DNA of 15,363 bases, taken from the NCBI GenBank assembly GCA_025353305.1, contig JANXQX010000230.1:1-15363 (forward strand), in the 5' to 3' direction. Under the pieces are notes generated by a model. That model worked only from the letters and a program-made list of their open reading frames with translations, was not told the DNA's origin and did not search any database. Each line of letters begins with the position of its first letter. Position 1 is the stretch's first letter. This stretch comes from Holophagaceae bacterium (lineage in GTDB: Bacteria; Acidobacteriota; Holophagae; Holophagales; Holophagaceae). The translations under genes were made by a program, and so were the position numbers. Below are positions 1 through 7,210 of this stretch, piece after piece.

Positions 1-111
1 CCGTGACCCGAGCCATGCCACCGCCTTCCTACGTCCATTAGGACGCAGGACCAACAGCCCACGGACTTATCGGTCCGGCGCTACCCCAGACTCCCTGGTG
101 TAGTTGTCACC
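1..111. other. Cluster of nested inverted repeats (cloverleaf-like fold)
   Basis: An outer stem pairs GTGAC (3-7) with GTCAC (106-110). It encloses three hairpins: 27-36 with 41-50 (loop ATTA), 62-66 with 73-77 (CGGAC/GTCCG), and 82-89 with 95-102 (TAC.CCAG/CTGG.GTA). In the 27-50 hairpin the only mismatch on the plus strand (A with C) becomes a G-U pair in the minus-strand transcript, which slightly favours a minus-strand RNA. I do not recognise the element. It lies where the 5' half of the amidohydrolase should be, so it may be an inserted element, a structured RNA, or scrambled sequence at a contig edge. Confidence 0.35.
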
Positions 112-125
112 GATGCACTGCGCTA

Positions 126-692
126 ATTGTCGCCGCCCACATGGACGTCTGCGCCCATGCCCATGGCGACAAGGGCATCCTGGAAGCCACCCTGGCGGGC
201 GTCCGCAGCATTGAACATGGATCTCTTCTCAGCCCCGCCACGGCCGCCGAAATGATGAAACGCGGCACGTTCCTGGTGCCTACGCTCTACGCGCTCGAAT
301 CCATCCTGTTGCCGGGGAATCCGCTTCACATTCCAGAAGGCAGTCTCGTCAAAGCGCGTGCCCTGCTGCCGCTGCGCCGTGCGGGCTTCAAGGCGACGCT
401 CGATGCGGGGATCCCGGTGGCTTATGGCACCGACATCGGAGTGTTCCCCCACGAGCAGGCGGCCTTCGATTTCCGCTATCTCGTGAGTTATGGAATGACG
501 CCGCTGCAGGCGATCCAAAGCGCCACGGTGACTGCCTCGCAACTGCTGCGTTTGGAAGACCGCGCGGGCACTTTGCAACCAGGCAGGTGGGCGGACATCA
601 TCGCCGTGGATGGAAATCCTTTGAACGATGTGAAAACCTTGGAGCAGGTTCGCTTCGTCATGAAAGAGGGACGGATTTCCAAACGTCCATGA
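126..692 (+). pseudogene. Amidohydrolase (COG1228, imidazolonepropionase-like), 3' fragment
   Basis: This is the C-terminal part of a metal-dependent amidohydrolase of the imidazolonepropionase/prolidase-like group. Numbered from the ATG at 141, visible motifs are HAHG (H6, H8), RSIEHGS (H26) and GTD (D98), matching the metal-binding histidines and the late catalytic aspartate of the TIM barrel. They are followed by the usual C-terminal stretch in which a Thr-Ala-Ser-Leu-like helix leads to an Ala-Asp-Ile-Ile strand. Only about 183 residues remain of a family usually near 400; the N-terminal barrel half with the HxH metal site is missing. Family-like sequence starts near 126 (IVAAH), and an in-frame TAG lies at 39-41. 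The ATG at 141 has no Shine-Dalgarno site and is internal to the family domain, so it is unlikely to be a real start. A neighbouring frame reads VTDALR just before the homology, so a frameshift at about 124 is possible. The fragment cannot be an active enzyme alone. Whether it is a true pseudogene or an edge artefact is not decidable here. Confidence 0.75.
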
Positions 693-724
693 AATGATTT
701 GATTAATCAAATCGTTTATTTCAT
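689..724 (+). terminator. AT-rich palindrome at the amidohydrolase stop
   Basis: An 18-base perfect palindrome (696-713, centred on ATT/AAT) is flanked by ATGAAAT (689-695) and ATTTCAT (718-724), which also pair. The right side is T-rich. It includes the TGA stop codon (690-692). It could be a weak terminator for the amidohydrolase or an operator dyad for the protease gene downstream. Its very low GC makes the terminator role uncertain. Confidence 0.4.
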
Positions 725-786
725 TTGAATGTTCACAGAAGCATAGGCTTTGCTTACCATTGAATATAAATAGAAATGTTTTCTAG

Positions 787-806
787 TAAAATTAACAATA
801 CTTAAC
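787..806 (+). promoter_or_regulatory. Tandem TTAAC repeats upstream of protease 1
   Basis: ATTAAC (791-796) and CTTAAC (801-806) repeat with a 10-bp start-to-start distance, immediately after a -10-like TAAAAT (787-792). The same block, nearly base for base, occurs upstream of protease 2, and in both cases the last repeat base is exactly 185 nt before the ATG. Direct repeats one helical turn apart are the geometry of OmpR/PhoB/PmrA-family response-regulator sites. Whether the site activates (as a -35 substitute) or represses (overlapping the -10) cannot be told from sequence. No convincing -35 was found. Confidence 0.5.
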
Positions 807-850
807 TAGGTGTTCAAACATGGTTCAAAGATTGTTGATCTTGATTCTCC

Positions 851-960
851 GTTCATTCTCACAGCTTGGTCCACGGCAACCCCTTCTCGGGTGGCTGGAG
901 CGACCGCAGGTCCGACCCGGCTGCTTTGAGAAAGAAGCGGCTTCCAGTTTGGCCTAAACC
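851..960 (+). ncRNA. Structured 5' leader of protease 1 (unknown class)
   Basis: This leader aligns with that of protease 2 (4250-4362). Hairpin A pairs CGGC (874-877) and ACCC (879-882) with GGGT (889-892) and GCTG (894-897). Hairpin B pairs GCTGCTT (920-926) with AAGCGGC (935-941). The hairpin B loop contains TGAGAA (927-932), the exact reverse complement of TTCTCA at 856-861, so a pseudoknot or outer stem is possible. Between the hairpins lies a near-invariant stretch (898-919, with GCAGG at 906-910 and CCGACCCGG at 912-920). The base-pair changes relative to the other copy preserve pairing. It ends with GGCCTAAACC. I could not match it to c-di-GMP, SAM, cobalamin, TPP or T-box consensus. 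A short CTCC (about 961-966) could mask the GGAG ribosome site. Confidence 0.5.
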
Positions 961-990
961 CCTCCCTACTCTTTTATTAAGGAGTTGCCA

Positions 991-3975
991 ATGGCAACGA
1001 AAGGCCGTCTCGCAGTTTCCTTCCTTACTGCCGCCCTGGCCTCGGGCGCCCTTCTCGCAGCAGTGCCGCAAACCATTGCCGCGCAGCGCGCCGCCTCTTC
1101 TACCTCGCGCTTGGCCTCCATGCTTCCGCAATTGGGACTGGACCAGGACCATGCCTTCACGATGGCGAAATTTCATTCCGACGAACTCAATCAGGTCCAC
1201 ACCCACTTCCAGCAGACGTATCAAGGTGTCAAGGTCTGGGAGGGCCAGGCTATCTCCCATACGGACAGCGAGGGTAACGAGCTGCCATTGACCAATGCCC
1301 TCTTCAAGGGCATCCATATCAACACGAATCCCGCCATGCCGGCCGCGGAGGCGCTGGCCATCGCGAAGACCGATCTGGCACTCAAGGGCAGTTTCTCCGT
1401 GGATCCCACCTTCGAGCTGGTCGTGTTCCCACAGACCACTCCTGTCCGCCGTGCATCCGCCTTTCACAAGTTTGATGCCGAGATCAATGCCGAGGACGTT
1501 GAGAGAGGCGTCCTTCGCTACACGCTGGCCTACCATGTGCATACAGAGTTGGAGAACAACCTGGACGGCATCCGCCAGACCGACTACATCATCAACGCCC
1601 ACACTGGCGCGATCATCCAGAAGTGGAATGACCTCCACACCTCCGCCGCTGTCGGCACTGGCAATTCACAGTACTCCGGTGTTGTGAGCATCAATACCAA
1701 CAGCATCACCACTGGCTTCGAGATGCGGGACATGACCCGCGGCACTGGCGGCACCTTTGGCAATAATATCGTGACGGACGGCAACCATGTGGCCGACACA
1801 AACACGGCTTCAGGATTGATCTACAAGAACACCACCAACACCTGGGGTGATGGCGCGAACTACGTCGAAGGTTCTTCAGACACGGCTCCCAATGGCCAGA
1901 CCGCGGCAGTGGACGCCATGTTCGGCATGATGACCACCTGGGATTTCTACAAAAACGTCCTTGGCCGCAACGGCATCGACAACGCCGGAACATCCACTTA
2001 CAGCCGCGTGCATATCAGCAATAGCTATGACAACGCCTTCTGGTCCGACAGCTGCTTCTGCATGACCTACGGCGACGGCAGCAGCTTCACCACCCTGACA
2101 TCAATGGATGTGGCCGGCCACGAGATGAGCCATGGCGTCATCGCCAACTCGGTTCCCGGCGGCCTGACCTACTCTGGCGAATCCGGCGGCCTGAATGAGT
2201 CCAACTCCGACGTCTTCGGCACCATGGTCGAGTTTTACGACCTGGGCGGTGGCGAGGCGGCCGCTTCAACCACAGTGCCCTCCACGGGCGGCAACTGGAA
2301 CATCGGTGAGCAACTCTCTGCGACACCGCTACGCTACATGAACAAGCCAAGCCTCGATGGGACCTCGCCCGACGCCTGGTCCTCCACCATCGGGAACCTT
2401 GATGTGCATTACAGTTCGGGCCCCGGCAACCGCGAGTTCTTCTTCCTGAGCCAGGGTGCCACCACTTCCGGCAATAACAGCACCACCCTCCTGCCCACCG
2501 GCATGACCGGTGTAGGGAACGATCACGCAACTCGAATCCACTACCGCGCTATGACCACTTACTACACCTCCGGCACGAATTACGCCGCTGCGCGCACCGC
2601 GCACATCAACGCGGCCAAGGACCTTTACGGCGCAGGTTCCGCAGAGGAAGCGGCGGTCTGGAACTCCTTCCACGGCATCAACGTGGGCGCGGCTTGGACT
2701 GGCACAGCTACGGCCCCAGCCATCACCACCCAGCCCGCCAACGTGACCGTGTCGGCTCCCGCCACTGCCACGTTCAGTGTGGTCGCCAGCGGCACCGCTC
2801 CGCTGACCTACCAGTGGTACAAGGGCACCACCGCCATCAGTGGCGCCACCGCCGCCAGCTACACCACGCCAGCCACCAGTTCCGCCGACAACGCTACAAC
2901 CTTCCACGTGACGGTCACCAACAGTGCCGGCAGCGCCACCTCCAATAATGCCACCCTGACCGTCAACTCCACTCCTACGGCTCCGGCCATTACCAGCCAG
3001 CCCGCCAATGCCACCGTGAACGTTGGCTCCACGGCCTCCTTCAGCGTCACGGCCTCCGGCACGGCACCCTTCACCTACCAGTGGTACAAGGGCACCACCG
3101 CCATCAGCGGCGCTACTGCCGCCAGCTACACGACGCCGGCCACCGTCGCTTCCGACACTGGCTCGACCTTCCACGTGACCGTGACCAACTCCGTCGGCAG
3201 CGCCACCTCCAACAACGCCACACTCACCGTCAACACCGCTCCTGGCGGGACCTTCCTCGAGGTGGAATCCAACAACACCATCGGCACCGCCAACGCCGTG
3301 GCATCCACCTATACCGCGATCCAGGGCAACCTGACCACCACCACGGACGTGGACTACTACGCATTGACTTTGCAGCCTGGCCAGAAGGTCACCATCAATA
3401 TGACCGGCCCCGTCGGACCTGATTGGGATCTCTACCTCAAGAATTCCGCGGGCACCACGCTGACCAGCTCCACGGGTAGCACGACCACCGAGAGCGTGAC
3501 CTACACCAACACCGGCGCCACAGCCATCACGGTCTACCCTGAAGTGATCGTCTACGCCACTGCCAGCGCTTCGCCCTACACCCTGGCCCTGAGCTACGTG
3601 ACGCCTCCGCCTTCAGTCACCTACAACGAAGTGGAAGCCAACAACAGCATCGCCACGGCCAACGCCGTGCCCGACACCGCCACCAAGATCGTCGGCTACA
3701 TCGGCAGCTCCACGGACAACGACTACTTCGCCGTGAACGTAGGCGCAGGCAAGACCCTGTCGGTCGGCATGACGGGCCCGACGGGTTCGACCTACGACTA
3801 CGATCTGTACTTCTACAACGCGGCAGGTACGACCCTGGCTTCCAGCCTGGGTTCCACTACCACGGAGAACGCCTCCTGGACCAACGGCGCCACCGCCACC
3901 ACGGTGTACGTCGCCGTCAAGCGCTATGCCGGTTCCAGCACCACCATTCCCTACAACCTCACCCTCAGCCGCTAA
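991..3975 (+). CDS. Secreted M4 (thermolysin-like) metallopeptidase 1, Ig2-PPC2 tail
   Basis: This encodes an exported zinc endopeptidase of 994 residues. The ATG at 991 is chosen over the in-frame TTG at 985 because AAGGAG (979-984) lies 6 nt before the ATG but abuts the TTG. Domain order: signal peptide (1 to ~31); FTP/PepSY propeptide (~33-216); M4 catalytic domain (~218-569); two Ig-like domains (~575-658 and ~664-748); two PPC domains (~754-869 and ~876-994). Zinc site HEMSH is H377-H381 with E378 as catalytic base, third ligand E403 in GGLNE, and catalytic H473 in DVHYSSG. The H381-to-E403 gap is two residues longer than in thermolysin and in the two paralogues. C355 and C357 form a CFC motif. 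Two cysteines present in both paralogues are replaced here (I384, E482). The propeptide should act as inhibitor and foldase until secretion; PPC domains of this family are often trimmed off outside the cell. It is monocistronic, with its own leader and terminator. Confidence 0.95.
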   Translation: MATKGRLAVSFLTAALASGALLAAVPQTIAAQRAASSTSRLASMLPQLGLDQDHAFTMAKFHSDELNQVHTHFQQTYQGVKVWEGQAISHTDSEGNELPLTNALFKGIHINTNPAMPAAEALAIAKTDLALKGSFSVDPTFELVVFPQTTPVRRASAFHKFDAEINAEDVERGVLRYTLAYHVHTELENNLDGIRQTDYIINAHTGAIIQKWNDLHTSAAVGTGNSQYSGVVSINTNSITTGFEMRDMTRGTGGTFGNNIVTDGNHVADTNTASGLIYKNTTNTWGDGANYVEGSSDTAPNGQTAAVDAMFGMMTTWDFYKNVLGRNGIDNAGTSTYSRVHISNSYDNAFWSDSCFCMTYGDGSSFTTLTSMDVAGHEMSHGVIANSVPGGLTYSGESGGLNESNSDVFGTMVEFYDLGGGEAAASTTVPSTGGNWNIGEQLSATPLRYMNKPSLDGTSPDAWSSTIGNLDVHYSSGPGNREFFFLSQGATTSGNNSTTLLPTGMTGVGNDHATRIHYRAMTTYYTSGTNYAAARTAHINAAKDLYGAGSAEEAAVWNSFHGINVGAAWTGTATAPAITTQPANVTVSAPATATFSVVASGTAPLTYQWYKGTTAISGATAASYTTPATSSADNATTFHVTVTNSAGSATSNNATLTVNSTPTAPAITSQPANATVNVGSTASFSVTASGTAPFTYQWYKGTTAISGATAASYTTPATVASDTGSTFHVTVTNSVGSATSNNATLTVNTAPGGTFLEVESNNTIGTANAVASTYTAIQGNLTTTTDVDYYALTLQPGQKVTINMTGPVGPDWDLYLKNSAGTTLTSSTGSTTTESVTYTNTGATAITVYPEVIVYATASASPYTLALSYVTPPPSVTYNEVEANNSIATANAVPDTATKIVGYIGSSTDNDYFAVNVGAGKTLSVGMTGPTGSTYDYDLYFYNAAGTTLASSLGSTTTENASWTNGATATTVYVAVKRYAGSSTTIPYNLTLSR

Positions 3976-3992
3976 GGCGAGTACTCATTCCT

Positions 3993-4024
3993 AAAGGGCC
4001 GCCCGCAAGGGTGGCCCTTTATTT
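3993..4024 (+). terminator. Intrinsic terminator of protease 1
   Basis: AAAGGGCCGCCC (3993-4004) pairs with GGGTGGCCCTTT (4009-4020) around a GCAA tetraloop, followed by an AT-rich tract. It starts 18 nt after the stop codon. Confidence 0.9.
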
Positions 4025-4086
4025 ATGTGAATGGCTACCCCTCAAAAAGAACAAAACCGCCGATATTCCGTGTTCCGGCCTTCTGG

Positions 4087-4123
4087 AATTAGATACAAAT
4101 ATCTAATTTATCTATTAGATATC
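4087..4123. repeat. Overlapping AT-rich dyads (TTAGATA/TATCTAA)
   Basis: AATTAGATA (4087-4095) and TATCTAATT (4100-4108) form a 9-bp stem with loop CAAA. They are followed directly by TATCTA-T-TAGATA (4109-4121), a second dyad of the same motif. The array sits about 70 bp upstream of the TTAAC repeats of protease 2 and has no counterpart upstream of proteases 1 or 3. It could be a multi-site operator; no regulator is identifiable. Confidence 0.45.
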
Positions 4124-4170
4124 ACTATATGTGTTTAAACATTCTTTAATTTGCGACGATAGCCTTAAAT

Positions 4171-4182
4171 GAAATGCATTTC
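4171..4182. repeat. 12-bp perfect palindrome before protease 2 promoter
   Basis: GAAATGCATTTC is its own reverse complement. The aligned position upstream of protease 1 (starting GAAATG at about 773) is degenerate, so the palindrome itself is not conserved. It may be an operator or simply chance in AT-rich DNA. Confidence 0.25.
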
Positions 4183-4183
4183 T

Positions 4184-4205
4184 TATAAAATTAATAATTC
4201 TTAAC
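4184..4205 (+). promoter_or_regulatory. Tandem TTAAY repeats upstream of protease 2
   Basis: TTAAT (4191-4195) and TTAAC (4201-4205) repeat at 10-bp spacing, next to the -10-like TATAAA (4184-4189) or TAAAAT (4186-4191). The stretch from AAAATTAA to CTTAACTA is almost identical to the protease 1 copy, and the distance to the ATG is the same 185 nt. It is a candidate response-regulator site. Confidence 0.5.
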
Positions 4206-4249
4206 TATGCCGGGAAAGGTGACAGCGGGATGGTTGTCCTTGAATCTCC

Positions 4250-4362
4250 GCTCCTTCTCACAGTTTGGTCCACGGTCAGCCCTCATCAGGAGTGACCGGA
4301 GTGATCGCAGGCCCGACCCGGCCGCTTTGAGAAAGAAGCGGACTGCACTCGGGGCCTAAACC
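4250..4362 (+). ncRNA. Structured 5' leader of protease 2 (unknown class)
   Basis: This is the second copy of the leader found at 851-960. Hairpin A pairs CGGTCA (4273-4278) and CCT (4281-4283) with AGG (4288-4290) and TGACCG (4293-4298); its sequence differs from copy 1 yet pairs as well or better. Hairpin B pairs CCGCTT (4322-4327) with AAGCGG (4336-4341), and its loop TGAGAA (4328-4333) again complements TTCTCA (4255-4260). GGCC near 4353 could pair with GGCCC at 4310-4314. TCCTT (about 4365) can pair with AAGGA of the ribosome site. The class is unrecognised; a cis-regulatory RNA is the best reading. Confidence 0.5.
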
Positions 4363-4389
4363 TTTCCTTCTTTTATCAAGGAGTTGCCA

Positions 4390-7116
4390 ATGGCAACGAA
4401 AGGCAGTCTCGCAGTCTCTATCCTCACCGCCGCCCTGGCCTCGGGCGCCCTTCTCGCAGCTGTGCCGCCGACCGTGGCCGCGCAGCGCGCCACCAATCAC
4501 ATGATGGAACAGCGGGTCCAGATGGGTCTGGATGCGAACCACAGCTTCGCCATGCGAAGTGTCCAAAAGGACGGTGATCTCGATCGCACACACACGCGAT
4601 TCGACAAGCTCTACAACGGCGTCAAGGTCTGGGGTGGCGATCTCATCGCCCATTCCGGAGCCGATGGAGAAATCCTTGGCATCACCACGAACCACAAGGA
4701 GAAGGTCAGCCTTAACGTGAATCCGACCCTGGGTGTCACCGAGGCCCTCGCTGTTGCCCATCAGAACTTGAATCCCATGGGACCTTACGCCGCAGAACCC
4801 ACCAGCGAGCTGGTGATCTATCCGCTGTCTGTGGACATCCGGCGCCCCAACCGCAGCCGAGTCGCAGATGGCGACTTGAACGCAGAGGATGTCGTCCGCA
4901 CCGTGGTCCGAAACCGTCTGGCCTACCACATCCATGTTGAATTGGAGAATGGCGCCGCCGAGACCATCCATCGCGATTACATGATCGATGCCCACACTGG
5001 CCGCATCCTTAAACAGTGGGATGATCTTCACTCCGCGGCTGCCGTCGGCACGGGCAAATCCCAGTACAGCGGCATCGTGAGCCTTGATACCAACTCGACA
5101 GCTTCGGGCTTCGAGCTTCGCGATATGACCCGCGGCACCGGCGGTGCGTTCGGCAACAATGTCGTCACCGATTTGGCCCACGGAACAAGCTCAGCTACCG
5201 GCAGCATCTACACCGACGCCGATAACACCTGGGGTGATAGCGCCAATTACGTCGAAGGTTCCTCCACCTCGGCTGCCAACGGTCAGACCGCAGCCGTGGA
5301 TGCCCATTTCGGGATCATGTCCACCTGGGACTATTACAAGAAGGTGCTTGGCCGCAACGGCATTGACGGAACTGGCAAGGCTTCCTACATCCGCGTCCAT
5401 TACAGCAACAGCTATGACAACGCTTTCTGGTCTGACACCTGCTTCTGCATGACCTTCGGCGATGGCAGCAGTTTCACCACTTTGACCTCCATGGATGTCG
5501 CTGGCCACGAAATGAGCCACGGCGTCTGCGCCACCACTGCCAACCTGACATACAGCGGTGAGTCCGGCGGCTTGAACGAAGCCAACTCCGACATCCACGG
5601 CACCATGGTTGAGTTCTACCGCACCACGCCAGGCGCCACGACAGTCCCCGCCACGGGCGGCAACTGGACCATCGGCGAACAACTTTCTGCCACGCCCCTG
5701 CGCTACATGTACAAGCCGAGCCTGGACGGTTCCTCCCCCGATGCCTGGTCCTCCAGCGTCGGAAGTCTGGACGTGCACTACAGCTCAGGCCCCATGAACC
5801 GCTGCTTCTATTTCCTGAGCCAGGGCGCCACCACGACCGGCAATACATCCACTACCTTATTGCCTACTGGCATGACCGGTATCGGTAATGACCATGCAGC
5901 CCGCATCGAATACCGCGCCCTTGCCACCTACTGGACCTCCAGCACGAACTACGCCGCCGCCCGAACCGGAATGATCAGCGCCGCCAAGGATCTGTACGGT
6001 GCAGGTTCCGCCGAGGAGCAGGCTGTCTGGAATGCTTTCCATGGCATCAACGTGGGCTTGGCGTGGGGCGGTACGCCTCCTCCTCCTCCCCCTCCTGGCA
6101 GCACCTTCACCGAAATTGAAGCCAATAACAGCATCGCAGCCGCGAACACAGTGGCTCATACCTACACGGCCATCCAGGGCTATCTTTCCGCCACCGGCGA
6201 TACAGACTTCTTTGGCCTGACCCTGAACCCCGGTGAAAACGTCGCCATTGCCATGACCGGCCCAAGCGGTGTGGATTGGGACCTCAAACTGATGAATTCA
6301 GCTGGCACCCAGCTTGCGATCTCCCAGGGCAGCACTGCCTCTGAGAATGTGACCTACACCAACAGCGGGGCCACCGCCATCACGGTCTACCCGAACGTCT
6401 ACATCTACAGCGGGACCAGCGCCACGGCGTACAATCTGGCGCTGACCTACACCGGCGGCACGCCTCCTCCTCCCGCTGACACCACTGCCCCCACAGCCTC
6501 GGCTACCGAATCCGGCACCAGCGGCACCATCACGTTCAGCGCCACTGCAACCGATAACGTCGGTGTGACCAAGGTCGAGTTCTACGTGGACGGTGCCCTC
6601 AAGGGCACGGACACCACCTCGCCCTATAGCATGACCCTGGATTCCACAACCCTCACGAACGCCACCCATTCTCTCGTGGCCAAAGCCTACGATGCCGCCG
6701 GCAACATCGGTTCATCGACGGCGGTTTCCTTCAGCGTCAGCAATACTACGCCGCCGCCCACCACCTTTAATGAGGTGGAGAGCAACGGCACCACTGCCAC
6801 TGCGAACGTGGTGCCTGATACCGCCACCAAGATCGTGGCTTACATCGGCACCTCCACGGACCAGGACTTCTTCAAGATCAATGTCGGCGCCGGCCGCACG
6901 GTGACCGTCAACATGACTGGGCCCGCCAAGGATTACGATCTGTATCTGCTCAACAGCGCAGGCACCACCTTGAAGAGCAGCCTTGGCACCACCGCCACTG
7001 AGTCCGTGACTTACGCCAACACCGGCACCACCACCGCGACCTACTACATCAAGGTCATCGGCTATGGTGGAGCATTCACGGCCACGACTCCCTACAACCT
7101 GGCTCTGAGCCGCTAA
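4390..7116 (+). CDS. Secreted M4 (thermolysin-like) metallopeptidase 2, PPC-Ig-PPC tail
   Basis: This encodes an exported zinc endopeptidase of 908 residues. The ATG at 4390, 6 nt after an AAGGAG site, is preferred to the in-frame TTG at 4384. The signal peptide (1 to ~31) is nearly identical to that of protease 1. An FTP/PepSY propeptide (~35-216) is followed by the M4 catalytic domain (~218-559): HEMSH at H373-H377, catalytic E374, third zinc ligand E397, catalytic H463. Cysteines C351/C353 (CFC), C380 and C472 are present. After a seven-proline linker (563-569) the tail differs from the other two paralogues: PPC (~572-687), proline linker, one bacterial Ig-like domain of the Big_9 type (~699-784, with DNVGVTKVEFYVDG), then a second PPC (~792-908). 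The likely role is extracellular protein degradation. The tail swap suggests a different surface or substrate target. It has its own promoter region, leader and terminator. Confidence 0.95.
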   Translation: MATKGSLAVSILTAALASGALLAAVPPTVAAQRATNHMMEQRVQMGLDANHSFAMRSVQKDGDLDRTHTRFDKLYNGVKVWGGDLIAHSGADGEILGITTNHKEKVSLNVNPTLGVTEALAVAHQNLNPMGPYAAEPTSELVIYPLSVDIRRPNRSRVADGDLNAEDVVRTVVRNRLAYHIHVELENGAAETIHRDYMIDAHTGRILKQWDDLHSAAAVGTGKSQYSGIVSLDTNSTASGFELRDMTRGTGGAFGNNVVTDLAHGTSSATGSIYTDADNTWGDSANYVEGSSTSAANGQTAAVDAHFGIMSTWDYYKKVLGRNGIDGTGKASYIRVHYSNSYDNAFWSDTCFCMTFGDGSSFTTLTSMDVAGHEMSHGVCATTANLTYSGESGGLNEANSDIHGTMVEFYRTTPGATTVPATGGNWTIGEQLSATPLRYMYKPSLDGSSPDAWSSSVGSLDVHYSSGPMNRCFYFLSQGATTTGNTSTTLLPTGMTGIGNDHAARIEYRALATYWTSSTNYAAARTGMISAAKDLYGAGSAEEQAVWNAFHGINVGLAWGGTPPPPPPPGSTFTEIEANNSIAAANTVAHTYTAIQGYLSATGDTDFFGLTLNPGENVAIAMTGPSGVDWDLKLMNSAGTQLAISQGSTASENVTYTNSGATAITVYPNVYIYSGTSATAYNLALTYTGGTPPPPADTTAPTASATESGTSGTITFSATATDNVGVTKVEFYVDGALKGTDTTSPYSMTLDSTTLTNATHSLVAKAYDAAGNIGSSTAVSFSVSNTTPPPTTFNEVESNGTTATANVVPDTATKIVAYIGTSTDQDFFKINVGAGRTVTVNMTGPAKDYDLYLLNSAGTTLKSSLGTTATESVTYANTGTTTATYYIKVIGYGGAFTATTPYNLALSR

Positions 7117-7134
7117 AGCCAGAAACATTTGATG

Positions 7135-7166
7135 AAAGGGCCGCCCGAGGGCGGCCCTTTTTCTTT
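7135..7166 (+). terminator. Intrinsic terminator of protease 2
   Basis: AAAGGGCCGCC (7135-7145) pairs with GGCGGCCCTTT (7150-7160) around a 4-nt loop, and the last bases run into a T-rich tract (TTTTTCTTT). It lies 18 nt after the stop codon. Confidence 0.93.
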
Positions 7167-7210
7167 ATCAGCCGAGGCAATGAAAGTGGGTCTTATCTGC
7201 CTTCACACAA

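Noticed and set aside
851..960. c-di-GMP-I (GEMM) riboswitch, suggested by the shared GGCCTAAACC end
   Set aside because: The diagnostic GGGCAAACC and GGGACGCAAAGCC core elements are missing in both leader copies.
859..1638. Minus-strand open frame over the protease 1 leader and propeptide (similar one at 4276-5181)
   Set aside because: It is a shadow of conserved plus-strand coding. The two similar antisense frames arise because genes 1 and 2 are paralogues, and no ribosome site or known domain is visible.
2710..3240. CRISPR-like or tandem DNA repeat array
   Set aside because: The repeats are in-frame coding repeats of Ig-like domains (about 89 codons each), not short repeats with unique spacers.
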